6,235 nucleotides of DNA from Methanobacteriota archaeon (lineage in GTDB: Archaea; Thermoplasmatota; Thermoplasmata; RBG-16-68-12): contig VBLS01000049.1 of assembly GCA_005878635.1 (NCBI GenBank), forward strand, positions 1-6,235. The letters are read 5' to 3'. Position numbers and translations under genes: made by a program. The notes under the pieces are model-generated. The model ran no database searches. It was not told the DNA's origin and was given only the letters and a program-made list of their open reading frames with translations. Positions 1-6,202 of the stretch are shown here, one piece after another (position 1 is the stretch's first letter; each line of letters begins with the position of its first letter).

Positions 1-1039
1 TCTCGATCCTCCGCACGCGTTCGAGGATCTTCAGGGACAGCTCCGCGTCGTTGATGCAGTAGCGGATGACCTTGTCCCGGTCCGCTTCCCATTCCTCGTC
101 GATCTTCCTCCGCTGCAGCTCGTGCTTGCCGACGCCGAGCAGGTGCTTCGCGACGTAGTCGAGGGTCTCCTGTTTCGGGCGCATCTCCGCCCGAACGGCC
201 CACCACACGTCCGTCAGGATCCGGCCGTCGAGCCGCCAGAACCGCTCCCCCAGGTGGAAGAAGGAGGAGTGGTCCCGCGCGAGCTGGAGCCGCTGCATGC
301 CGTGCTTCGCGGACCGTTCGACCAGGACCGGCAAGTCGTATCCGTCGATGTTGTAGCCGGAGATGATGTCCGGATCGAGTTCCCAGATGAGCTTCACGAA
401 CCGCTCGATGATCTCCTTTTCGTTCCCGGTGAGGATGCGCGTCTTGATCTCGCCGTCCTCGCGGTACGCGACCCCGATGCAGAAGATGTGTCCGTCCCGG
501 ATCGAGTTCTCGATGTCGAAACTCAAGATCCGCAGGGCGGGCCGAAACGGGTCGCAGGGCTCGAAACGCTCCGCGACCACGAACAGTTCCGTCGTGTAGC
601 GCCCGGCCGGATCGGCAGGCGTCCCAACGACCCGGACCGCGGCGCCGAGGTCCATGTCGTAGATGAACCGATGTTGAAACGGGATGTCGGCCTCGAGAGG
701 GGTCGACCCGAACTTGCGGGCCTTCTCCCGGTATTCGGGCGTCTTCCACGGTTGGCGGAGGGTGACGCGAGCGCAGGGTGTCGGGCGGCCCTCGACCTCC
801 AAGGTCACGTCCTCGAACGAGACGACCTGCTTGTCGCGGGCGAACGCTCCCCGCAAGGCCTGCGGCGGCGCGACGACGAAGAAGTACGGCTTGAAGCCGG
901 AATATTCGACCGCGATGCTCTTCCCTTCGCGCGTGCGGCCGAACAACTGGATGACGGGGACCTGCGGCTCTTCGGGCCCTTCGACCGGCTCTCGGCGGTA
1001 CGACGCGGTGATGATCCGAACGTCAAACGCCTCGCTCAT
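1..1039 (-). CDS. polB: Family B DNA polymerase, N-terminal and 3'-5' exonuclease part (gene continues past the left edge)
   Basis: Template-directed DNA synthesis with 3'-5' proofreading; archaeal family B enzymes serve replication and repair in the cytoplasm. The visible 346 codons hold the N-terminal domain (about residues 1-160) and most of the exonuclease domain. Exo I is FDIE with D175 and E177. Exo II is the YNIDGYDLP segment, with N230, D232 and D235. Exo III is YCIND, with Y327 and D331. All proofreading carboxylates are therefore present. The palm, fingers and thumb (DxxSLYPS, YGDTDS motifs) lie outside the window. The ATG at 1039-1037 is fixed by the upstream GTPase stop, which overlaps it as ATGA. 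No strong Shine-Dalgarno precedes it, so translational coupling is likely. By a from-memory alignment to Pyrococcus PolB, the uracil-sensing pocket keeps two prolines and a phenylalanine (P51, P97, F121) but has Thr100 where Pfu has Val93. Identification is very secure. The subclass (PolB1 or PolB3) cannot be fixed from this part. Confidence 0.96.
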   Translation of the reverse strand, partial: MSEAFDVRIITASYRREPVEGPEEPQVPVIQLFGRTREGKSIAVEYSGFKPYFFVVAPPQALRGAFARDKQVVSFEDVTLEVEGRPTPCARVTLRQPWKTPEYREKARKFGSTPLEADIPFQHRFIYDMDLGAAVRVVGTPADPAGRYTTELFVVAERFEPCDPFRPALRILSFDIENSIRDGHIFCIGVAYREDGEIKTRILTGNEKEIIERFVKLIWELDPDIISGYNIDGYDLPVLVERSAKHGMQRLQLARDHSSFFHLGERFWRLDGRILTDVWWAVRAEMRPKQETLDYVAKHLLGVGKHELQRRKIDEEWEADRDKVIRYCINDAELSLKILERVRRIE

Positions 1040-2226
1040 GCCTTCGCCACAATCTTGATGACGTCCCCATCCTCAACCGGGTGGTCGCGACCGACGACCA
1101 TCTTCGTCCGGGCATTGATCGCGCGGATGAAGTGGTTCCCCAAATCCGTGTGAACCTTAAAGGCTACGTCGACCGCGGTGGAGCCGCGGGGCACGAGGAA
1201 CGCGTCCGGCAGGACGTTCCCATTCTTATCGGTCCAGTGATGCTCGTCCTCGACCGGATAGACGACGATCAGATTCAGGAGCTTGAAGACGGCCTCCTCG
1301 AGACAAGGCTGGACGCCGGTCGATCCGTGCTTCTGCAGGAACGAAGCGATCGTGTCGAGGGCCTTCGACTGGTTCGGCGTGAGCTTCGTCGGCTCGATGA
1401 CTTGGAAGGAGGACGCGCCGGGCTCGTACGAGATCAGCGAGGCGGTCGCCGCGCGCCGCAGCGCGAGCTCATATTCCGCCGACGTCGGGATCGTGCGATA
1501 GCCTTCGATGTGGCTGAGTCGGTCCAGGGCGTCCGGGGAGGCGAGATCCGCCTTGTTCGCGGCGAGGATCATCGGCTTCCCCCGACGGCGAAGGGCGTGG
1601 GCGAGGCGGAGGAGATCCTCGCGGCTCCAGCGGGCCATCTTCGGATCGAGAGGGGCCTCCCGGAGGGCCATGTGGATCTGCATCTCGGAGAGGCCGAGGC
1701 CCGTCAGGCGCCCCAACAGGACCTTTTCCGGAGGCGTCTCCTCGAGATCCGCTCGCCGCGCCTCCTTGTCCCAATTCCGGGAGAGGATTCCCGCGATCCA
1801 ATGCGCGAGTTCCTCCTCGAGGAACCGGACGTCCTCCTCCGGATCGTGGCTCCCGGGCGGCACCGCGTTCCCTTCGAAGTCGGTGCCTCCGGTCGCGTCG
1901 AGCACGTGGATGAGGGCGCTCGCCTGCCGCAAGTCGTCGAGGAACTGGTTGCCCAGGCCGCGGCCTTCGTGGGCCTTCGGGACCAGCCCCGCGACATCGA
2001 GCATCTCGACGGGGATGAGCCGCGTGCCGGCTTGGCAAGGGGCGTTCTTCGGCTTGCAGGCGCGTCCGAGCTCCAGGTGCGGACACTTCTTCCGGACGTA
2101 CGCGACCCCGTGATTCGCCTGGACGGTCGTGAAGGGATAGTTCGCAATCTGGACCGTGGCCAGAGTCGCGGCCGCGAAGAACGTGGACTTCCCCACGTTC
2201 GGTTTCCCGACAACTCCCAACTCCAT
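1036..2226 (-). CDS. ychF: Archaeal YchF-type (Obg family, COG0012) translation-associated GTPase with TGS domain
   Basis: A 396-residue P-loop GTPase of the Obg/YchF family. Relatives bind ribosomes and act in translation or stress control; the exact job of the archaeal form is not settled. G1 is GKPNVGKST (7-15), G2 is Thr33/34 in NYPFTT, G3 is DVAG (77-80), G4 is NKAD (224-227) and G5 is TSAE (248-251). The residue after G3 is Leu81, not Gln, as in HAS-type GTPases. G4 is canonical NKxD, unlike the NxxE of ATP-preferring bacterial YchF and eukaryotic OLA1, so GTP specificity is expected. The insert between G2 and G3 carries Cys48, Cys57 and Cys64. A helical region spans about 130-215 and a TGS domain about 316-396. 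Length is normal for archaeal members. The ATG at 2226 is preferred over the in-frame TTG at 2253 because the protein then begins MELGVVGKP, close to the P-loop as in relatives. The stop overlaps the polB start by 4 bases (ATGA), which makes a two-gene operon. Confidence 0.95.
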   Translation of the reverse strand: MELGVVGKPNVGKSTFFAAATLATVQIANYPFTTVQANHGVAYVRKKCPHLELGRACKPKNAPCQAGTRLIPVEMLDVAGLVPKAHEGRGLGNQFLDDLRQASALIHVLDATGGTDFEGNAVPPGSHDPEEDVRFLEEELAHWIAGILSRNWDKEARRADLEETPPEKVLLGRLTGLGLSEMQIHMALREAPLDPKMARWSREDLLRLAHALRRRGKPMILAANKADLASPDALDRLSHIEGYRTIPTSAEYELALRRAATASLISYEPGASSFQVIEPTKLTPNQSKALDTIASFLQKHGSTGVQPCLEEAVFKLLNLIVVYPVEDEHHWTDKNGNVLPDAFLVPRGSTAVDVAFKVHTDLGNHFIRAINARTKMVVGRDHPVEDGDVIKIVAKA

Positions 2227-2251
2227 CGGACAAAGAACGTGATGCTTCCAC

Positions 2252-2262
2252 AAGTACTTTCA
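2252..2262 (-). promoter_or_regulatory. Putative archaeal BRE/TATA-like element for the GTPase-polymerase operon
   Basis: The 63-base spacer between the large gene and the GTPase gene (2227-2289) contains a purine-rich then A/T-rich stretch, GAAAGTACTTG, on the minus strand. Its TATA-like part centres near 2255, about 28 bases before the GTPase ATG at 2226. That is the spacing expected for a leaderless archaeal transcript starting at or next to the ATG. No Shine-Dalgarno lies before this ATG, which fits leaderless initiation. The TATA match is weak. The spacer shows no obvious terminator, so read-through from the large gene remains possible. Confidence 0.4.
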
Positions 2263-2289
2263 GCGAACGGCGCCCGATTGCGTCCCACT

Positions 2290-5200
2290 TCAGTCGGTCC
2301 GTCGCCTCCGTCGGAGCGTCAAGACGAAGATGGCGACAGCGACGGCCAGCGCCGGTGTCGCCGCTTCTCCGAATTCGGGCACGGGGACCGTCAGGGAACT
2401 GTCGTTCACGGGGAGGCTGCCATCGTATGCCAGAGCCACAGCCAGTCCGGAAATGTACTCAACTCGGAGTCGAATGCGTTGGTTCGTAGCGATCGCAATG
2501 TTGCCGGCGTTGCAGCTGAACACTTGCTCGAGAGCCCCGGTGGTCTTGTTATCCCAGCAAATGAGGATTGGAGAGGAACCGTCTTGATTCGTGACGACGA
2601 ACGTCACATTGAGGACGTTGCCTGTGGAGGCGAGGTCGAGGGAGGCGGACCACAAGCCCGCCAGAATCGTCTCTCCGGACGCAGCGGGATCTGTGAAGAA
2701 ACATGCTTTGACGCCTACATCGAGGAGAATCGTGGTCCCCGTTGTGCCAATAATGGTGCTGAGGCCTTTGACAGCCCCCGCCGAACAGTCCGAAGGAATG
2801 ATTCCGGGATTTGAGTTGCGGAGGTAGAACGTCGAACCCCCGAAGGCGAGTGGGACGAGGGGCGCCGCAAGGGAGAAGGGTGCCATCGGAGCAACGAGAG
2901 GCGGCGCGAAGGAAGGGGCGGTGAGGGGAATCGTGGTGTCTCCTCCGGACGTCCAGTCCGTCGATTGGATAACAATTCGGGACCTGTTGAGATCCGCAAT
3001 CGGGAGGGAGGCTTCGATATTCGAGTCGTCCTTCGCCGCCGCGACCGAAATCCCGGCTTGCCGGACCCATCCGTTCTGCCAGAAGTATACCGACCTCGAC
3101 GTCAACCGTCCCGAATCACCGCGAAGTTCCACGAGATAGTCGGCGGAAATGCCGCCGATGGAAAACCCTCTCGGGTTCGAAGCATTCGATTGAAGATACG
3201 CGAAGAGCAGGTTCTCTCCCGTCCGTCTCGGCAGAATCGTTGATCCACCGCCGGAACTGCCGTTACCCGCATAGACGGGCGACTTGAACAACCGTTCCGG
3301 GATCGCTCCCCCGAACAGGGTGCCGGCCACGTTCGCATGGAAGAAGGCGGTGCCGTTCGACGTCGCGGCGCCGTAGCGGACGATGTTGAGATCGGGATTT
3401 CTCACCGGAGTTGAATCCGTATCGGGCACGTCGCGGGAAACCCAATCACCAAATAGCCCATCAATCCGGACCTGACTCGAAGGAGCCGTGACGTAGGCCC
3501 TCGCCGTCGATGCGTGGATGAAGACGGGGACCGAACCGCTCGTCCCGGTCAGCGAAACGACCGCCGCATCGCCCGGGAAAAACCCCGGGGCCGACACCGA
3601 CACCGTGATGGTATCCTCCGGTCGGCCCTGGGTCAAGTTTAGGGATTCCGCTGAGAGGGACAGACTGAGACCTGCGGTCTTGTTGAATTGGAAATTGGAA
3701 ACCTGCCATATCGAGGCTTGCTGCACTCCGAGAGCGCGCGCGTGGACCTGGAACAGCGGCGTCGTCCCGCTGCCGATGACGGGCGTGAGAGGCGTCACAT
3801 CGAGCAGAATCGCAGCCTCGGACGGAGAGAGGGCCGCCAAACTTCGGCTTGAGGCACCCAGGAAGTCGTCCGCATAGACTAGGGCCCGGAATCGGGTTGC
3901 GTCGAACCGATCGAGATCGTATGTGGACACTTTGACCTCGAGTCCACCGGCCGAAGACGCCGCTTGGACGGAAGAACCGGGTTGTCGGCGGCTCCAATTG
4001 ACCTCGGAGTCGGCGGGGAAGGAGTACAGCCGTGCACCGGCTACGGAGTGGTTCCCGCCGAACACTTCGATCACCGAGTCGGCGCCGATCCCCCCGAAGA
4101 CAAAACCCGTCGAGGCGTTCCCGTCCGCGTCGATCAGGAAGTCAACACCGTCGTATCCGGTCGCATCGCCTAGCGTTCCTCCCTTCATTGAGGCGAAAAG
4201 GTACAGCGAATCATGGTCCAGGAAGCTCGCATACCGCGCGATCGAGACGTTCGCATCGGAGGCGACGGTCGCGGCATCGAACATCGGCACGGACGACCAA
4301 TCCCCGAACGAACCGTCAATCGTAATCGGGGCGGATGGCCCGGACGGCGGGACGAAGAGGATCGCGGCAATCGTGATTGCGACGAGGAGAGCGGCTGTGA
4401 TCGACAAATAACGGACGCGCCGCGAAGGATAGGGCAGACGGAGGCGGAGACCGCGTACGGACGGCCGGCCCAAGCCGGCCCCGACGGCAACGCCGTTGAC
4501 CCGTCCCGTTCCGGTGACCAGGCCGTTGACGCGGCCCTTCGACGTCACCAGCCCGTTGACCCGTCCCGCGGGAGCCGTGAGACCGTTCACGCGGCCCATG
4601 CCGTTCACGAGGCCGTTGGTCCTCCCGACTCCGTTCACGAGCCCGTTGACGCGGCCCCTCCCGTTAACGACCCCATTGACCCGGCCTGTACCGCGGGGAG
4701 CCTGTTTCGGCCGGACCCCGCTCACGAGTCCGCGGCTGCCACGGACCCACTGCGAGAGGAATCCGAGCGAGTCGGCGATCGGCGTAGGCGGCGGAGGCGT
4801 AGGTTTCTCACCCTCCGGCGTCTCCTTCGCTGCCTCTTGCTCCATCGGAGGCGAGGCGATCCGCGTCTCGGGGGCCATCGACTCCTCGAGCTCTTCGATG
4901 AGCCAGTCCAGCACGGCGGCCTTGGTCCGCTCGAGTTCCTCCGACGAGAGCGACTCCTCGAGTTCGCCGACCAGAAGGTCGTCCACGAGCGCATCGAGCT
5001 CCGGGGTCGGCGAGGCCTCGGGTCGTTTCGAAGGCGGGGCGGGCGCCGGGGGGGACAACCGCAGGCCACACGAGGGACACAAGGCCATCTCGGCCGGGAC
5101 GGCTGCTCCGCAGTGAGGGCATTCCCGCTCGGCTTCGGTGATCATCCGGTCCAGCTGCGCGACCTCTTCCTCCCAGGCGATGTCGTCCAGGAGGGCGCTC

Positions 5201-6096
5201 GCCGTGGAGCGCAACTTAGTGGCCGCCTCGGGCTTCTGAAACAGCTTCGCCTGAAGGCGCAGCTGGGCCACTTTGATCTTCTTCACGTCCGGGGCCGCGG
5301 ACACTGCGAGATCGAGAGAGGCGACTGCCTCATCGACGCGGCCCAGCGAATCGAGGAGGAGGCCGCGAGCGTACAACAGCTCCGCGTCGTCGGGCCTTTT
5401 CGCCAGTCGACCGTCGTAGAAGGCGACGAGCGCCGCGGACCCTTCCTGGGCGAAGGCCCGACGGATGTCCTCTTCCATTTCCTCTTCGTCGAAGGGCGCC
5501 CCGCATTCGAGGCAATCGGAGGAGAAGGCCGACGTCACGCATCCGCAGAGAGGACACTCATACTCGTCCTGGGCGACCGATTCCTTCGTCCGCTTCGGAG
5601 GAGCGTAGTTGAGCAGGTGAAACGAGGCGACCATCTTGCGGGCGGCGATGGGACCGACTTCAGGGATCCGGGCGAGCTGGTCCTCCTTCGCGCGGGCGAT
5701 TTTCCACGGAGCATCGTAGCCTCGATCGATCAGTGCCTGGGCCCGCGAGGCGTCGAGGCCGAGGACCTTCAGCAGGTCCATGACCGCGTGGCGGTCGATG
5801 TCCCCCTTGATCCGACGGCTCGGCCGCGGGGTCGGATTCGCGACGTCCGCTTGCGGATCGACGGGAGGCGAAGCGAGACCTGCCACCCCGGCCGGCGCGG
5901 GGAATTGCGTGTGGCATTGATCGCAGATCAGCTGCCATGGATTCACCTGGCCACAATCCGCGCACCGGGCCATCCTTTCGAGCGACTGGGCGCTACGCAG
6001 GATCGTGACGGCGCCGCAGGTGTTGCACAGAACGACCGGGAAGACCTTGCCCCCGCAGGCACTGCACGCCGAGAGATCATCCACGCGGACGCTCAT
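2290..6096 (-). CDS. Large bitopic membrane protein: zinc ribbons, HhH, TPR-like, GRVNG repeats, TM helix, two CBM9-like domains, PEF-CTERM-like tail
   Basis: A 1268-residue protein of unknown function (numbering from the ATG at 6096). Cytoplasmic half: four zinc ribbons with Cys at 11/14/24/27, 45/48/58/61, 181/184/195/198 and 326/329/340/343. A helix-hairpin-helix-like domain spans about 102-163, with its hairpin at IPEVGP. A TPR-like segment spans about 211-286, an acidic helical segment 364-411, and a Pro-rich linker near 429-439. Seven decapeptide GRVNG repeats fill 471-540. An Arg-rich stretch then precedes a transmembrane helix at 563-582. Extracytoplasmic half: a CBM9-like domain from 591 (IDGSFGDW), a beta-rich Ig-like linker (about 756-870), a second CBM9-like domain from 877 (IDGLFGDW), and a beta region with all four exterior Cys (1104, 1132, 1180, 1195). 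The tail at 1237-1268 has PEFG, a hydrophobic run and five Arg. The positive-inside rule and 13 N-glycosylation sequons, all after the TM helix, support N-in topology. The start is chosen because zinc ribbon 1 follows directly and a GAGGGGG sequence lies 9 bases upstream; an in-frame TTG at 6198 would add a low-complexity Arg-rich 34 residues. The CBM9-like fold could bind glycans. The inner modules could bind nucleic acid or protein. Both are inference from domain type. Confidence 0.88.
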   Translation of the reverse strand: MSVRVDDLSACSACGGKVFPVVLCNTCGAVTILRSAQSLERMARCADCGQVNPWQLICDQCHTQFPAPAGVAGLASPPVDPQADVANPTPRPSRRIKGDIDRHAVMDLLKVLGLDASRAQALIDRGYDAPWKIARAKEDQLARIPEVGPIAARKMVASFHLLNYAPPKRTKESVAQDEYECPLCGCVTSAFSSDCLECGAPFDEEEMEEDIRRAFAQEGSAALVAFYDGRLAKRPDDAELLYARGLLLDSLGRVDEAVASLDLAVSAAPDVKKIKVAQLRLQAKLFQKPEAATKLRSTASALLDDIAWEEEVAQLDRMITEAERECPHCGAAVPAEMALCPSCGLRLSPPAPAPPSKRPEASPTPELDALVDDLLVGELEESLSSEELERTKAAVLDWLIEELEESMAPETRIASPPMEQEAAKETPEGEKPTPPPPTPIADSLGFLSQWVRGSRGLVSGVRPKQAPRGTGRVNGVVNGRGRVNGLVNGVGRTNGLVNGMGRVNGLTAPAGRVNGLVTSKGRVNGLVTGTGRVNGVAVGAGLGRPSVRGLRLRLPYPSRRVRYLSITAALLVAITIAAILFVPPSGPSAPITIDGSFGDWSSVPMFDAATVASDANVSIARYASFLDHDSLYLFASMKGGTLGDATGYDGVDFLIDADGNASTGFVFGGIGADSVIEVFGGNHSVAGARLYSFPADSEVNWSRRQPGSSVQAASSAGGLEVKVSTYDLDRFDATRFRALVYADDFLGASSRSLAALSPSEAAILLDVTPLTPVIGSGTTPLFQVHARALGVQQASIWQVSNFQFNKTAGLSLSLSAESLNLTQGRPEDTITVSVSAPGFFPGDAAVVSLTGTSGSVPVFIHASTARAYVTAPSSQVRIDGLFGDWVSRDVPDTDSTPVRNPDLNIVRYGAATSNGTAFFHANVAGTLFGGAIPERLFKSPVYAGNGSSGGGSTILPRRTGENLLFAYLQSNASNPRGFSIGGISADYLVELRGDSGRLTSRSVYFWQNGWVRQAGISVAAAKDDSNIEASLPIADLNRSRIVIQSTDWTSGGDTTIPLTAPSFAPPLVAPMAPFSLAAPLVPLAFGGSTFYLRNSNPGIIPSDCSAGAVKGLSTIIGTTGTTILLDVGVKACFFTDPAASGETILAGLWSASLDLASTGNVLNVTFVVTNQDGSSPILICWDNKTTGALEQVFSCNAGNIAIATNQRIRLRVEYISGLAVALAYDGSLPVNDSSLTVPVPEFGEAATPALAVAVAIFVLTLRRRRRTD
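2953..3471 (-). other. Second CBM9-like domain, a diverged copy of the first
   Basis: Residues 876-1048 of the large protein. It has the same landmarks as the first copy: IDGLFGDW at the start, AFFHANV in place of the yLyl strand, and then GGISADYLVEL matching GGIGADSVIEV. A GWV-type turn and a final IEASLPIADL strand match LEVKVSTYDL of the first copy. The acidic iDtD-n-TG turn is replaced by a Gly/Ser-rich stretch and an LLFAYLQSNAS segment, so ion or ligand binding may differ. The two copies indicate an internal duplication separated by an Ig-like linker. Confidence 0.6.
3859..4326 (-). other. First CBM9-like beta-sandwich domain (encoded segment)
   Basis: Residues 591-746 of the large protein. 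The segment opens with IDGSFGDW, followed by a strand pattern ending in SLYLFA, a VDFLIDADGN acidic turn with TGF, then GGIGADSVIEV. This order (IDG-x-GDW, yLyl, iDtD-n-TG, GaDyliE) is that of CBM9-like and related sugar-binding beta-sandwich domains found on secreted archaeal and bacterial proteins. It begins only about 8 residues after the transmembrane helix, so it would sit close to the membrane. Confidence 0.65.
4477..4686 (-). repeat. Seven in-frame 30-bp (10-residue) coding repeats, core GRVNG
   Basis: Residues 471-540 of the large protein consist of seven decapeptides with exact 10-residue spacing. The core is Gly-Arg-Val-Asn-Gly (Thr for Val in the third unit), usually followed by Leu/Val-Val-Asn/Thr. 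At DNA level the period is 30 bases. The Gly codons of the core vary among GGG, GGC, GGA and GGT, and the Arg codons among CGG, CGC and AGG. The array therefore looks old and kept by selection on the protein, not freshly made by slippage. It sits just before the Arg-rich juxtamembrane stretch and the transmembrane helix, on the predicted cytoplasmic side. I recall similar GRTNG/GRVNG strings next to zinc-ribbon proteins in Thermoplasmata genomes, but their function is unknown to me. Confidence 0.92.
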
Positions 6097-6182
6097 CGGG
6101 CGCCGCCCCCTCGCGGGCCGACGCCGTCGCACGGACGGAGACGGAGCGTCCTCTGACTCACGCGGAATCCTGCGACCATCAT
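6093..6182 (-). CDS. Possible 29-codon leaderless upstream ORF overlapping the large gene's start
   Basis: An ATG-ATG pair at 6182-6177 opens a 29-codon frame that ends in TGA at 6095-6093, overlapping the large gene's ATG (6096-6094) as ATGA. The first ATG lies about 26 bases downstream of the centre of a TATAAA element at 6210-6205, so the predicted transcript would begin at this ATG and be leaderless. The peptide is Arg- and Gly-rich and resembles nothing I know. It may be a translated leader that delivers ribosomes to the large gene by termination-reinitiation. Against it: the frame is short, GC-rich sequence stays open easily, and the large gene has its own GAGGGGG ahead of its ATG. Confidence 0.3.
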   Translation of the reverse strand: MMVAGFRVSQRTLRLRPCDGVGPRGGGAR

Positions 6183-6202
6183 GTGTCGCCGTTCGCAACT
6201 AG

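Noticed and set aside
122..1153. 343-codon plus-strand open frame
   Set aside because: It is antisense to the DNA polymerase gene, whose three exonuclease motifs are clear. The product is low-complexity Asp/Arg/Val-rich and has no recognisable motif.
2227..2253. Extension of the GTPase to an in-frame TTG at 2253
   Set aside because: The TTG overlaps the candidate promoter element, and the added nine residues would place the P-loop further from the N-terminus than is usual for the family.
2227..2289. Transcription terminator between the large gene and the GTPase gene
   Set aside because: There is no stable hairpin or clear oligo-T run; only a short TTCTTT-like stretch is present, which is not enough to call.
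1081..2814. 577-codon plus-strand open frame
   Set aside because: It runs opposite the GTPase gene and the end of the large gene, crossing their spacer. Its Arg/Glu/Asp-rich composition is typical of an antisense shadow in high-GC DNA.
4477..4686. CRISPR-like array, because of the 30-base periodicity
   Set aside because: There are no spacers. The period is a multiple of three, lies inside a long coding frame and encodes a conserved decapeptide with synonymous variation.
2290..6096. Two separate genes fused by assembly or sequencing error in the large frame
   Set aside because: The frame is continuous, with no stop, no frameshift sign and no internal promoter or start at the TM boundary. The order of basic stretch, TM helix and exterior domain is topologically sensible.
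4213..6156. 647-codon plus-strand open frame
   Set aside because: It is antisense to the zinc-ribbon half of the large gene and has an Arg/Gly/Asp-rich composition without domains. The minus frame has spaced CxxC pairs and a repeat kept at protein level.
6097..6198. Extension of the large protein to an in-frame TTG at 6198
   Set aside because: The extra 34 residues are low-complexity and Arg-rich. The TTG lies upstream of the start predicted from TATAAA, while the ATG at 6096 has a GAGGGGG ahead of it and leads directly into zinc ribbon 1.
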